Assembly: GCF_963691685.1 (NCBI RefSeq)
Contig: NZ_OY829290.1
Location: forward strand, 1,674,001-1,738,000
Direction of reading: 5' to 3'
Source of the DNA: Thalassovita sp.
GTDB taxonomy: Bacteria; Pseudomonadota; Alphaproteobacteria; Rhodobacterales; Rhodobacteraceae
DNA length: 64,000 bases
Shown here: in pieces, positions 1 through 8,857 of the stretch
How positions within the stretch are numbered: position 1 is the stretch's first letter
How the letters are laid out: each line of letters begins with the position of its first letter
Program-made: the position numbers and the translations under genes
Notes under the pieces: generated by a model
Told to the model about the DNA's origin: nothing
Database searches by the model: none
The model's input: only the letters and a program-made list of their open reading frames with translations

Positions 1-1
1 A

Positions 2-451
2 TCAGCGATGCCCGGCGCGGTTGATCGCGACGGTGCCAAGGACGTGATCGCTCAGGCCCTGACCGCGGGCGGTGGTCAGCATCAGCACAATCGAAATGAC
101 CTGCAGCAAAGGCATCGCGAAAGATACGGTCAGTCCCAGCGTGTGCAGAAAGGCCATGCCCAGATCAAAGCGGTCGCCGTTGGATTTGCGGAACTCAATC
201 CCAAGGAACCGCATGCCCAGCGTGGCCGATCCATTGGCGATGGTGACCACCCGGTAAGCAAAGCCCACCATCAGCATCAAAAAGCCGAAAAACAAAATGC
301 CGATGAAGGCAGTGAAGGGCAGCACCAGAAGGGTCAAGCCAACAATCAGGACGCTGTCGATCACCCAGGCCAAAAGACGTTTGCTGCTGACGTCCTGATA
401 AAAGGCGGGTTGGGTTTCAGGATCGGGCAGGGCCCAGCCATAGGCGCTCAT
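2..451 (-). CDS. RDD family membrane protein
   Basis: This is a 149-residue integral membrane protein of the RDD family, whose members are small proteins of mostly unknown or transport-related function. The signature is visible: Arg25 and Asp32 flank the start of the first membrane segment, hydrophobic stretches lie at about 27-48, 50-70 and 103-125, and a G-S-A-T-L-G-M motif at 74-80 is followed by S-D-H near 134. The stop codon lies at the very edge of the window, so the gene is complete. The ATG at 451 has an AAGGA about eight bases upstream. It is codirectional with the DUF2852 gene upstream. The family is clear but the substrate or role is not. Confidence 0.85.
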   Translation of the reverse strand: MSAYGWALPDPETQPAFYQDVSSKRLLAWVIDSVLIVGLTLLVLPFTAFIGILFFGFLMLMVGFAYRVVTIANGSATLGMRFLGIEFRKSNGDRFDLGMAFLHTLGLTVSFAMPLLQVISIVLMLTTARGQGLSDHVLGTVAINRAGHR

Positions 452-563
452 AGGGGAATTCCTTTGTTGAGAAAGCCGACCCGGTGGGGATCCGGGCCGG
501 CGGGGGACGCTTGCGATGCGGTTTACGCGTCACAGACGGGGAACATCAAATCGGTCGGGCCGA

Positions 564-983
564 TCAGGCGTCTTCTTTTTCGCGTTCGTCGTCAGCCTTC
601 TGGGCGCGGTCGTCCATGAACTGGTCAAACTCGGCCTTGTCTTTGGCTTCGCGCAGACGCTGCAGGAAGGCTTCGAAGTCTTCTTGCTCCTGCTCCAGAC
701 GGGCCAGGGTATCGGCCTTATAGGCGTCAAAGGCGCTGTTGCCGCTGGATTTCATCGCGTGAAAGCCGTGACGGGCGCGGTGTTTGCAGGACTTCGAGAA
801 CATTTGCTTACTCCAGATCATGTAGAACAGAAGAGCCAGACCAACCGGCCAGAAGAAGACAAACCCAAGAACCATGGCGGCGATCCAGGCGCCTTTGCCT
901 TTGCTGTCCAGCCAGGCTTCGGTGCGGGTCAACCACCCCATACGTTCGGTGGATGCGGGGGTATAGGCGGTGGCGGGTGTCAT
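564..983 (-). CDS. DUF2852 small membrane protein
   Basis: This is a 139-residue protein matching the DUF2852 pattern common in alphaproteobacteria; its function is unknown. One strong membrane segment lies at about 33-53 (A-W-I-A-A-M-V-L-G-F, then W-P-V-G-L). It is followed by a basic loop and a charged, probably coiled-coil C-terminus rich in Glu, Asp, Lys and Arg. The open frame extends to 1022. I prefer the ATG at 983 because GGAGAG lies six bases before it, and the extra N-terminal residues do not look like protein. It sits upstream of the RDD gene on the same strand, with about 110 bp between them. Confidence 0.8.
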   Translation of the reverse strand: MTPATAYTPASTERMGWLTRTEAWLDSKGKGAWIAAMVLGFVFFWPVGLALLFYMIWSKQMFSKSCKHRARHGFHAMKSSGNSAFDAYKADTLARLEQEQEDFEAFLQRLREAKDKAEFDQFMDDRAQKADDEREKEDA

Positions 984-1091
984 CAATCTCTCCATTTTTG
1001 TGTGTATGTGAATGCCTTTCACATTGAATAGATTGGGATGGAGGGCCCGGCTTGCAAGAGATGATGTGAAGACTTTTTACATTATTTTGTC

Positions 1092-1559
1092 TTACTCAAT
1101 GAAATCAGCGGCTTGCGCCCCCGTCATCGGCGGCAAATCAGTCGATTTCATCTCAAAAACATGGTTCGGTGTGCCGGCCGCGGCCCAGATTGTAGGGAAT
1201 TCCAGCAGGCGCGGGTCCAAAAAGGCGCGGATCGGGTTCAGGTGACCGATTGGCGAGACGCCCCCGATGGCAAACCCCGTCTGCGCCCGGATCAGCGCGG
1301 CGTCGGCTTTGCCCAAAGCCTCGCCCGCCAAAGCGCTGGCTTTCTCGGCGCAGACCTTATTGCCGCCTGCGGTCAGGAACAGGATGGCCTCGCCGCTGTC
1401 TTCGCCGCGAAAGATGATTGATTTGGCGATCTGATCCAGATGACAGCCCGCAGCTTCTGCCGCTTGCGCCGCCGTGCGGGCTAGGCCCAGCTCTTTCACT
1501 TCGGTGGCAATGCCTGCATCCTCAAGGGCGCGTTTCACCCGTTTTAAGCTTTTGCTCAT
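1092..1559 (-). CDS. YbaK/EbsC-type aminoacyl-tRNA deacylase
   Basis: This 155-residue protein is a stand-alone YbaK/ProX editing domain. Family members hydrolyse mischarged aminoacyl-tRNAs, for example Cys-tRNA(Pro). The conserved lysine in A-K-S at 45-47 and the G-G-V-S-P-I-G-H loop at 99-106 are present, with the F-R-G-E strand near 50. The frame stays open to 1703, but the ATG at 1559 has a purine-rich GAGGCGAGAG just upstream and begins a normal-length family member. The stop codon of the flavodoxin gene lies 8 bp upstream, so the two are probably co-transcribed. Which mischarged tRNA it edits cannot be read from the sequence. Confidence 0.87.
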   Translation of the reverse strand: MSKSLKRVKRALEDAGIATEVKELGLARTAAQAAEAAGCHLDQIAKSIIFRGEDSGEAILFLTAGGNKVCAEKASALAGEALGKADAALIRAQTGFAIGGVSPIGHLNPIRAFLDPRLLEFPTIWAAAGTPNHVFEMKSTDLPPMTGAQAADFIE

Positions 1560-1567
1560 CTCTCGCC

Positions 1568-2143
1568 TCAGTTCAGTCTTTCTAAGTGTCGTTCCAATCG
1601 CCTGACAAAGCGATCCGCGCGAGACTGCGCGACCCCTTCGGCCTTGTAAAGCGACAACATGGCAAAGCGCGCCTTCGGGGCGCAGGCTTTGACCACGCCC
1701 CATTTCAGCGCGCGATAGACCGGGCGGCGCAGCACCAGCCGGTCAATCCAAGCGGGGCTGCCCAGCGTGGTCACGGCCACCACATGGCGTAGCTTGTGCA
1801 ATCGCGGTGTCAGCGCCTTCAGGTCTGGATCATGGTCATAGGCCACACCGGGCAGGAAACTGCGATCGATCCAGCCTTTCAGCATTGCGGGCAGACCAAA
1901 CCACCAGGTGGGAAACACGAGGATCAGCGCCTCAACCTCCTGCAGGGCGCCGTCATCGTCAAAGGGGGCCGAGTAGTAGTCCTGTCGTTCCGCAACACTC
2001 AGGCGCGGATCAAACCCTTCGGCATAAAGATCCAGCAGCTGCACCTCATGGCCGGCTGCCGCCATCTTGGCCTGCGCCTTTTTCGCCAGATGTGCATTCA
2101 GGCTGTTCTGCAACGGGTGGCAGAGAACGATGAGGGTTTTCAT
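1568..2143 (-). CDS. NAD(P)H-dependent quinone oxidoreductase-like flavodoxin
   Basis: This 191-residue protein has the Flavodoxin_2 fold seen in MdaB, KefF and NQO1. These FMN or FAD enzymes reduce quinones with two electrons from NAD(P)H. The N-terminal phosphate-binding strand and loop (L-I-V-L-C-H-P at 4-10) and the flavin-contacting F-P-T-W-W-F-G-L-P at 77-85 are visible. There is no signal peptide, so it should be cytoplasmic. AAGGA stands about eight bases before the ATG. It lies just upstream of the YbaK gene and is divergent from glnE. The substrate is not determinable; a stress or detoxification role is the usual guess. Confidence 0.85.
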   Translation of the reverse strand: MKTLIVLCHPLQNSLNAHLAKKAQAKMAAAGHEVQLLDLYAEGFDPRLSVAERQDYYSAPFDDDGALQEVEALILVFPTWWFGLPAMLKGWIDRSFLPGVAYDHDPDLKALTPRLHKLRHVVAVTTLGSPAWIDRLVLRRPVYRALKWGVVKACAPKARFAMLSLYKAEGVAQSRADRFVRRLERHLERLN

Positions 2144-2268
2144 GGTGTTGGTCCTTAGCCTGTGGGTTGGGTGATCTAACCTTTGCCACCCTCAAGGTGC
2201 AAGACGGGCCTCAGGGTGCACCGCTTTGTCCTCTTGACGCCCCATTGGTGCCATGGCCATCTGAGCGC

Positions 2269-5076
2269 ATGAGTTTTACCAGTCGTATCACCCGCCAACC
2301 CGTTGCTTTTGATCCTGATCTTGGGGCCGAGGCGCTTGCTAGCCTGCCTGATTTGGCGCCGGACCTGCGCGCGCTGGTCCATGCGGTTGCGGGCTGTTCG
2401 CCCTACCTGAAATCGCTGATGGCCAAAGAGGGGGAGTGGATCACCGCCGCGATGGAGGATCCAGAGGCGGCGGTTGCAGCGGAACATGCCGCCCTGCGTG
2501 AGACCGCGCCGGATCAGCTGCCCGTTGCCCTGCGGCAGGGCAAACGCCGGATCGCGCTGCTGGCGGGGCTTGCCGATTGTGGGGGCGTCTGGTCGCTGGA
2601 GCAGGTGACGGGCGCGCTGACCGATTACGCTGACTTGTCGGTGCATATGGCGCTGCGCGCAACCATCGGACAGGAGATCAAGCGCAAGAAACTGCCCGGC
2701 GCGCAGCCTGAAGATGCCGAACACGCTGGTGGCATGGTGGCGCTGGCGATGGGCAAGATGGGCGCAGGGGAGTTGAACTATTCCTCTGACATCGATCTGA
2801 TCTGCCTGTTTGACGAAAGCCGCTTTGACCGCGACGATTATCAGGACGCACGCGCCTCGTTCGTGCGGGCGACACGTCGGATGGCGGCGATGCTGTCGGA
2901 CCTGACCGGGGACGGCTATGTGTTTCGCACCGATCTGAGGCTGCGCCCGGACCCGGCTGTGACGCCCGTCTGTATGGCGATGGCCGCGGCTGAGACCTAT
3001 TATGAAAGCCTGGGCCGGACCTGGGAACGGGCCGCCTATATCAAGGCACGGCCTGCCGCCGGGGATCTGGAGGCGGGCAATGGGTTTCTGCAAACCCTGC
3101 GCCCTTTTGTGTGGCGCAAACATCTGGACTTCGCGGCCATTCAGGACGCGCATGATATGCGCCTCAGGATCCGTGAACATAAGGGGTTGGGCGGTGCGTT
3201 GGAGCTGGCCGGTCACAACATGAAGCTGGGCCGCGGTGGTATCCGCGAGATCGAGTTTTTCACCCAGACCCGCCAGTTGATTGCCGGTGGACGTGACCCG
3301 GATCTGCGGGTACGCGGCACAGTTGCGGGGTTGCGGGTGCTGGCTGATAAAAACTGGATCACCGGTGAGGTGGCTGAGAAACTGACGGATCATTACCAGT
3401 TCCACCGCACCGTCGAGCACCGCGTGCAGATGGTGAATGACGCCCAGACCCACGCCCTGCCCAAGTCACCGGAAAACATGGCGCGGCTGGCCTGTTTCCT
3501 TGGGCGGGACCAGACGGAGCTGGAGAACGAGCTGCGCCACCGGTTGGAAGAGGTGCATGAGCTGACCGAGGAGTTTTTTGCCCCGGATGCCGCTGATCCC
3601 TCAGCCCTTTCTGATGATCCGACGCCGGGCTTTGATCCCTCAATCATCCAGCGTTGGCAAAGCTACCCGGCGTTCCGGTCTGCCCGCGCGGTGGAGATCT
3701 TTGAACGCATCAAGCCACGGCTGTTTGATCAGTTGAAACGGGCTGCGAAACCGGACGAGGCGCTGGCGGCGCTGGATGGGTTCTTGGCCGGGTTGCCGGC
3801 GGGTGTGCAGCTCTTGTCGCTGTTTGAGGCCAATCCGCAGATCATCGATCTGTTGGTCGATATCTCAGGGTCGTCACCCTGGCTGGCCAGCTATCTGTCG
3901 CGCAATTCAGGCGTTTTTGATGCGGTGATTGGCGGCAGCTTCTTTGCTGAATGGCCGGGCCGCACCCATCTGCAATCTGAACTGGCGGCACGATTGGCGG
4001 CCGATACGGATTATGAACATAAATTGGATCTGGCGCGCCGCTGGACCAAAGAATGGCGTTTCCGCATCGGGGTGCATCACCTGCGTGGGCTGGTCAACGC
4101 GGATGAGGCGGCGGTGCATTCCGCCGAACTGGCGGAGGCTACGCTTGCCGCACTGTGGCCTGAGGTTGCCGCGCAGTTTGCCCTGAAATACGGGCCACAG
4201 CCCGGGCGGGGCGCGGCGGTTTTGGGGATGGGATCACTTGGGGCAGGGCGCCTCAACGCGACCTCTGATCTTGATCTGATCGTGGTTTATGATGCCGACG
4301 GGGTGGAGTTTTCTGAGGGCCGCAAACCCCTGGCGGCGCGCACATATTACGCCAAGCTGACGCAGGCCATGGTGACCGCTGTCACCGCCCAGATGCCGCA
4401 GGGGCGGCTGTATGAAATTGACATGCGGTTGCGCCCCTCGGGGACGCAGGGGCCGGTTGCCACCTCACTGGCATCCTTCCGGGATTATCAGACCCATGAG
4501 GCCTGGACCTGGGAACATCTGGCGCTCAGCCGGGCCCGTGCCGTTGCCGGGGCAAAGGATGTCGCGGATGACGTGGAAGAGGTACGCCGGGATGTCCTAG
4601 CTTTGCCGCGCGAGACAGGAAAAATTCTGACCGATGTGGCGGAGATGCGCGACCGGATCGCTGCGGCCAAAGGGCCTGCCAGGCCTTGGGATGCCAAGGT
4701 GGGGCGCGGCCGTTTGCAGGATGTGGAATTGCTGGCACAGGCGGCGGTTCTGGTGTCCGGCAGCGCGGTGCGCTCCGTCGCTGAAGGGCTGGAGGCCGCG
4801 GTTGCCACTGGTCTGATCGCGTCAGAGGAACGGGAGCGGCTGATCATGGCCTATGATCTCTGCTGGAAGGTACAGATGGTGAGCAAACTGCTGACGGACA
4901 AACCGCTGGAGCCTGAGGTGATCGGCGAAGGGGGGCGGGCGCTGTTGCTGCATGAAACCTCAGAGCCTGCTCTGGACGCGCTGCTGGCGCGCCTTGGCGA
5001 GGCAACGCAGGCGGCGGCCAAAGTGATTGATGCGGTTTTGGCCCGCAATGGCGCCACAGGGGAGGCACAGGCATGA
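2269..5076 (+). CDS. glnE: bifunctional glutamine synthetase adenylyltransferase/deadenylase GlnE
   Basis: GlnE adds AMP to, and phosphorolytically removes it from, a tyrosine of glutamine synthetase under PII control, adjusting ammonia assimilation to nitrogen status. Both nucleotidyltransferase domains are visible. The first has G-K-M-G-A-G-E-L-N then S-D-I-D-L near 161-180, and the second has G-M-G-S-L-G-A-G then S-D-L-D-L near 653-672, each followed by a helical adenylyltransferase-associated region. Length is 935 residues, normal for the family. A TTG at 2167 would add 34 unconvincing residues, so I take the ATG at 2269, although its ribosome site is weak. Its stop overlaps the start of the next small gene by ATGA. 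Confidence 0.95.
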   Translation: MSFTSRITRQPVAFDPDLGAEALASLPDLAPDLRALVHAVAGCSPYLKSLMAKEGEWITAAMEDPEAAVAAEHAALRETAPDQLPVALRQGKRRIALLAGLADCGGVWSLEQVTGALTDYADLSVHMALRATIGQEIKRKKLPGAQPEDAEHAGGMVALAMGKMGAGELNYSSDIDLICLFDESRFDRDDYQDARASFVRATRRMAAMLSDLTGDGYVFRTDLRLRPDPAVTPVCMAMAAAETYYESLGRTWERAAYIKARPAAGDLEAGNGFLQTLRPFVWRKHLDFAAIQDAHDMRLRIREHKGLGGALELAGHNMKLGRGGIREIEFFTQTRQLIAGGRDPDLRVRGTVAGLRVLADKNWITGEVAEKLTDHYQFHRTVEHRVQMVNDAQTHALPKSPENMARLACFLGRDQTELENELRHRLEEVHELTEEFFAPDAADPSALSDDPTPGFDPSIIQRWQSYPAFRSARAVEIFERIKPRLFDQLKRAAKPDEALAALDGFLAGLPAGVQLLSLFEANPQIIDLLVDISGSSPWLASYLSRNSGVFDAVIGGSFFAEWPGRTHLQSELAARLAADTDYEHKLDLARRWTKEWRFRIGVHHLRGLVNADEAAVHSAELAEATLAALWPEVAAQFALKYGPQPGRGAAVLGMGSLGAGRLNATSDLDLIVVYDADGVEFSEGRKPLAARTYYAKLTQAMVTAVTAQMPQGRLYEIDMRLRPSGTQGPVATSLASFRDYQTHEAWTWEHLALSRARAVAGAKDVADDVEEVRRDVLALPRETGKILTDVAEMRDRIAAAKGPARPWDAKVGRGRLQDVELLAQAAVLVSGSAVRSVAEGLEAAVATGLIASEERERLIMAYDLCWKVQMVSKLLTDKPLEPEVIGEGGRALLLHETSEPALDALLARLGEATQAAAKVIDAVLARNGATGEAQA

Positions 5077-5360
5077 GCCTTGAGAAAATCAATGACCCGC
5101 TGGACCCCAAAGGGCTGATCCGCGAAAGCTTCCGCATGGAGGGCTTGGAGGTGGGTGAAGCACGCTCAATCTTCCTGGACTGGGCGCTGAGCCTGCCCGC
5201 AAGCGAAAGCCAACAGCAGGCCGCTGCGACCCTGCTGTCACGTTATGGCGCAGGGCATGAAAATCACCCGATGTGGCCGGTGTTGAACGATGCAACACGC
5301 CCCCCGGAAAAAGCAAAACGCCGCGGCGGCTGGCGCGCACGGCGTTCTGATCTGGACTGA
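5073..5360 (+). CDS. small hypothetical protein coupled to glnE
   Basis: This 95-residue soluble protein starts inside the glnE stop codon (ATGA overlap), so it is probably translationally coupled to glnE. It has an amphipathic, helical first two-thirds with E-V/G-E-A-R and F-L-D-W-A-L segments and a very basic tail (K-R-R, R-R). I see no signal peptide, cysteines or known motif. The coupling suggests a role linked to nitrogen control, but that rests on position only. It converges with eda, with 11 bp between the stops. Codon use matches its neighbours, so I consider it a real gene. Confidence 0.72.
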   Translation: MSLEKINDPLDPKGLIRESFRMEGLEVGEARSIFLDWALSLPASESQQQAAATLLSRYGAGHENHPMWPVLNDATRPPEKAKRRGGWRARRSDLD

Positions 5361-5371
5361 TCGCTTAGGGC

Positions 5372-6010
5372 TTAGCCCAGTTTGGCGGCCTCAGCGGCCA
5401 GGGCTTCGATGCCTGCCCAATCGCCGGCCTGAACCTTGTCTTTGGGCGCGACCCAGCTGCCGCCAACACAGGCGGTGTTGGGCAGGCTCAGGTAATCCAT
5501 CGCATTTCCTGGGCTGACGCCACCGGTGGGGCAGAACAGGATCTGCGGCAGGGGCGCGCCGATGGCTTTCAATGCAGGTGCGCCGCCATTGGCCTCCGCC
5601 GGGAAGAACTTCTGCACGCGGTAGCCACGTTCCAACAGTTTCATCGCCTCGCTAGAGGTCGCAGCGCCGGGCAGGATCGGCAGACCAATCTCTTCGCAGG
5701 CATCCAGCAGCTTATCTGTTGCGCCGGGGGCAACGGCAAACTGTGCACCGGCCTCTTTGGCGGCGACGGCATCGGCGCGGGTCAGCACGGTGCCAGCACC
5801 GACAATGCCACCCTCAACCTTGGCCATCTCACGGATCACGTCCAATGCAGCGGGGGTGCGAAGCGTCACTTCCAGCACCGGCAGGCCACCGGCCACCAGC
5901 GCCTGTGCCAGATCGCCAGCGGTGGCGGCCTCTTCGACCACTAGAACCGGGATCACCGGGGCCGCACGGCAGAGTTTTTCGGTAAAGACGGAAGCCTCTT
6001 CGGGGGTCAT
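5372..6010 (-). CDS. eda: 2-dehydro-3-deoxy-phosphogluconate (KDPG) aldolase
   Basis: Eda cleaves KDPG into pyruvate and glyceraldehyde-3-phosphate, the last step of the Entner-Doudoroff pathway. The 212-residue protein has the class I aldolase features: Glu47 in L-E-V-T-L-R, Arg51, and the Schiff-base lysine Lys134 in V-Q-K-F-F-P-A. G-A-A-T at 115-118 and P-T-G-G at 161-164 form the phosphate site. An upstream extension to 6217 is open, but the ATG at 6010 has AGGATGATGAG directly before it and gives the family length. It lies 37 bp downstream of edd on the same strand, so the two should form one operon read from the edd promoter. Confidence 0.95.
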   Translation of the reverse strand: MTPEEASVFTEKLCRAAPVIPVLVVEEAATAGDLAQALVAGGLPVLEVTLRTPAALDVIREMAKVEGGIVGAGTVLTRADAVAAKEAGAQFAVAPGATDKLLDACEEIGLPILPGAATSSEAMKLLERGYRVQKFFPAEANGGAPALKAIGAPLPQILFCPTGGVSPGNAMDYLSLPNTACVGGSWVAPKDKVQAGDWAGIEALAAEAAKLG

Positions 6011-6047
6011 CTCATCATCCTTTGAATCACAATTGATGTTATCTGGC

Positions 6048-7856
6048 TTACACCACCACCGCGGCGCCGGTGTCGGCTGTTCCAACCATCTGGCGGAAGG
6101 GGGCGAACAATTCGCGCCCGATGCCATGGGAATTGTCGCTGAGGTCCGGCTGACGCGCCGGGCGATCAGCAAAGCCTTCGGCGAGGTTTTCCAACGTGCC
6201 ATTGACCGCATCCACACGGATCATGTCGCCATCCTGAACGCGGCTCAGCGGTCCAGCGCCAAGCGCTTCGGGGCTGACGTGGATAGCCGCGGGCACCTTG
6301 CCCGAAGCCCCGGACATCCGGCCATCGGTGACCAGCGCCACCCGCAGCCCACGGTCCAGCAGCACGGCCAGCGTGGGGGTGAGGTTGTGCAGTTCCGGCA
6401 TGCCATTGGCACTGGGGCCCTGGAAGCGCACAACAACCACGGTGTCTTCGGTGAACTCACCTTTCTGGAAGGCCTCCTTCACCGCGCCCTGGCTTTCAAA
6501 CACCCGTGCCTTGGCTTCGATCACATGCAATTCAGGTGCAACGGCGGAGACTTTCATCATGCCATGACCCAGGTTGCCCTTCAGTTGTTTCAAACCACCG
6601 GTGGTCTGGAACGCCTGGTCGACAGGGCGAAGGATCTTTTCATTCAGGCTGTTGCGCGGGCCCGGTTCATAATGGACGCGGCCATCCCGCAGCTTTGGTT
6701 CCTCGGTGTAGCGGCCAAGGCCGTCACCTGCGGTGGTTTTCACATCCTCATGCAGAAGCCCGTTTTCCAGCAGCTGGCCAATCATGTAGCCCAGACCGCC
6801 CGCAGCGTGGAAATGGTTCACGTCGGCCAGACCGTTTGGATAGACCTTGGCCAGCAGCGGCGTGGCGGAGGAAAGGTCATCAAAATCCTCCAGCGCCAGC
6901 AGAACACCGGCAGCGCGCGCCATCGCCGGCAGGTGCAGAACCAGGTTGGTCGAGCCACCCGTGGCCATCAGGCCAACGATGCCGTTCACAAAGGCGCGTT
7001 CATCCAGGATCTGCGACACCGGGCGATAGTCATTGCCCAGAAGCGTGTTTTGCAGCGCCTGTTCGGTGCCCGCAACCGTCAGCGCATCGCGCAGGGGCGT
7101 GTTGGGGTTCACGAAGGACGCACCGGGCAGGTGCAGCCCCATAAACTCCATCAGCATCTGGTTGGAGTTTGCAGTGCCATAGAAAGTGCAGGTACCGGGG
7201 CCGTGGTAGCTGGCCATTTCGGCCTTCATCAGCTCATCGCGACCGATGTTGCCCTTGGCAAATTCCTTGCGCACCCGCGCCTTTTCGTCATTCGGCAGGC
7301 CTGAGGTCATCGGCCCCGCGGGCAGGAAGACACCGGGGATATAGCCAAAGGTCGCCGCGCCGATGATCAGACCCGGCACGATCTTGTCGCAAACCCCGAG
7401 ATACAGCGCGGTGTCAAAGGTGTTGTGGCTGAGCGCAACGCCGGTGGCCAGCGCGATCACGTCGCGTGAAAACAGCGACAGCTCCATGCCGACCTGGCCT
7501 TGGGTGACGCCGTCGCACATGGCGGGCACGCCGCCGGCAACCTGTGCCGTCGCACCGTTTTTCCGCGCAGTGTCCCGGATCAGATCGGGGTAGCGTTCAT
7601 AGGGCTGGTGCGCTGACAGCATGTCATTGTAGGCGCTGACGATGCCTACGTTGGGCGCGCGCCCTTCGGCCAGCCGCGACTGGTCATTGCCCATGGCCGC
7701 ATAGGCATGGGCCTGGTTGCCGCAGGTCAGATGGGCCCGGCGGGGCCCTTCTTCGGCGGCCTGCGCCATACGGGCGAGATAGGTGGAACGTGTTTCCTGA
7801 CTGCGTTCGCGGATGCGATCGGTGACCCTTGCGACGGTGTCATTCAGCTGGGGCAT
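6048..7856 (-). CDS. edd: phosphogluconate dehydratase
   Basis: Edd dehydrates 6-phosphogluconate to KDPG, the committing step of the Entner-Doudoroff route that Roseobacters use for glucose. The protein has 602 residues, normal length, and belongs to the IlvD/Edd family. Fe-S ligand cysteines are visible at Cys114 (P-A-M-C-D-G-V-T-Q-G) and Cys156 (G-V-C-D-K-I-V-P-G). It is the first gene of edd-eda. Its upstream region (7906-7934) holds a promoter-like pair with a LacI-type palindrome in the spacer, so sugar-responsive repression is likely. No repressor gene lies in this window. Confidence 0.96.
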   Translation of the reverse strand: MPQLNDTVARVTDRIRERSQETRSTYLARMAQAAEEGPRRAHLTCGNQAHAYAAMGNDQSRLAEGRAPNVGIVSAYNDMLSAHQPYERYPDLIRDTARKNGATAQVAGGVPAMCDGVTQGQVGMELSLFSRDVIALATGVALSHNTFDTALYLGVCDKIVPGLIIGAATFGYIPGVFLPAGPMTSGLPNDEKARVRKEFAKGNIGRDELMKAEMASYHGPGTCTFYGTANSNQMLMEFMGLHLPGASFVNPNTPLRDALTVAGTEQALQNTLLGNDYRPVSQILDERAFVNGIVGLMATGGSTNLVLHLPAMARAAGVLLALEDFDDLSSATPLLAKVYPNGLADVNHFHAAGGLGYMIGQLLENGLLHEDVKTTAGDGLGRYTEEPKLRDGRVHYEPGPRNSLNEKILRPVDQAFQTTGGLKQLKGNLGHGMMKVSAVAPELHVIEAKARVFESQGAVKEAFQKGEFTEDTVVVVRFQGPSANGMPELHNLTPTLAVLLDRGLRVALVTDGRMSGASGKVPAAIHVSPEALGAGPLSRVQDGDMIRVDAVNGTLENLAEGFADRPARQPDLSDNSHGIGRELFAPFRQMVGTADTGAAVVV

Positions 7857-7905
7857 AGGAACCTCTTGAGGCCTGATAAAGGCGCAACCTGACTGTGTTG
7901 CGCCC

Positions 7906-7934
7906 CCTATGCCATGTTAGCGGTAACAATTCAA
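7906..7934 (-). promoter_or_regulatory. edd-eda promoter with LacI-type operator
   Basis: Read on the minus strand, TTGAAT (7929-7934) and CATAGG (7906-7911) are 17 bp apart, like -35 and -10 boxes. The spacer contains the palindrome TGTTACCGCTAACA (7915-7928), close to the central-CG operators of LacI/GalR-family repressors. It ends 58 bp upstream of the edd start codon, so a repressor bound there would block RNA polymerase. The -10 match is mediocre, so the operator is better supported than the promoter. Confidence 0.6.
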
Positions 7935-8146
7935 GGGGCGCAGCGTCAGTTTTACCATATAACTCCGATCCCGTCATAAGCCCTGCAAAGTCAGCCCAAG
8001 ACGCGCGGTTCGCGGCGGATTGTGCCGCAAGAGGCGCGCAAAATGATCCCGCCATTGTCCCGATGCTGCCCCATTTGCGCCCCATTCCCAGATCAAATTT
8101 GAATCAAATCAGAAAAAGGGCGGGGGACGCCCTGAGGAGTAGGCAG

Positions 8147-8818
8147 ATGAAAACGCTTCGTATTGTAGCCCTTCTGGCAGTTGGACTTGGCCTGTCGGCC
8201 TGTGCATCGGTAGACACCGCTAGCCGGAACGCCCCGATGGAATTGCCGCAGATGACGGCCCCGGCCACGCAGGTGGTTTCGGTTCAGGACTATAACATCA
8301 AAGTCTCGCGCGCCCTGCGTGTCTCAGAGGCCAACAGCTACTATCCGCTGGGTGACATCGTCTGGCGCGGTGAGGCGATCGGCGATCGTCACGCTCAGGT
8401 GGCCCGCATTTTCCAAACCTCGATCCAGCGCGTGCAGGAGAAAAACGCCGAAGGTGCGCTGCCAGTGATCGTGGATGTGGACGTAAAACGCTTCCATGCG
8501 CTGACCGAAAAGACCCGTTACACCGTCGGCGGTGTGCATTCGATCACCTTTGAACTGAGCGTGCGCAACCCGTTAACCGGTGACCTCTTGGTGCCGACCC
8601 GCGAAATTCAGGCCGACCTGCGCGGCTTTGGCGGCAGCCGGGCCATTCAGGCAGAACAGGCCGGGATGACCCAGAAGGTGCGCATCACCCAGCATATCGC
8701 CAATGTGATTGCTCAGGAACTGTCGGCGCCGGGGTCGGTTGCCCCGCGCATCACCGAACTGGTCGATGGGCTGGAAACCAACTTTGCCCCTGAAGGTGAG
8801 GATGCGGTGCGGCTCTAA
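8147..8818 (+). CDS. predicted lipoprotein, function unknown
   Basis: This 223-residue protein has a classic lipoprotein signal: a basic N-terminus, a hydrophobic core and the lipobox L-S-A-C with Cys19 as the lipidated residue. The mature part is a compact alpha/beta region with no catalytic motif that I recognise; segments such as V-D-V-D-V-K-R-F and V-H-S-I-T-F-E-L suggest a beta-rich fold. The ATG at 8147 has GAGGAG upstream. The frame is open further upstream to 7895, but that region is the edd promoter and has no signal sequence. It is divergent from edd and codirectional with the methyltransferase gene. Its role in the envelope is unknown. Confidence 0.8.
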   Translation: MKTLRIVALLAVGLGLSACASVDTASRNAPMELPQMTAPATQVVSVQDYNIKVSRALRVSEANSYYPLGDIVWRGEAIGDRHAQVARIFQTSIQRVQEKNAEGALPVIVDVDVKRFHALTEKTRYTVGGVHSITFELSVRNPLTGDLLVPTREIQADLRGFGGSRAIQAEQAGMTQKVRITQHIANVIAQELSAPGSVAPRITELVDGLETNFAPEGEDAVRL

Positions 8819-8857
8819 GCCCTTTCGCAACAGATCAAACACGGGTAAGAGGGCGCC

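Noticed and set aside
2176..3453. A 425-codon minus-strand frame antisense to glnE
   Set aside because: Same reason: no recognisable domain, and glnE explains the sequence.
5757..7304. A 515-codon plus-strand frame antisense to eda and edd
   Set aside because: It overlaps two certain enzymes, shows odd composition (many His, Gln and Arg) and no start signals.
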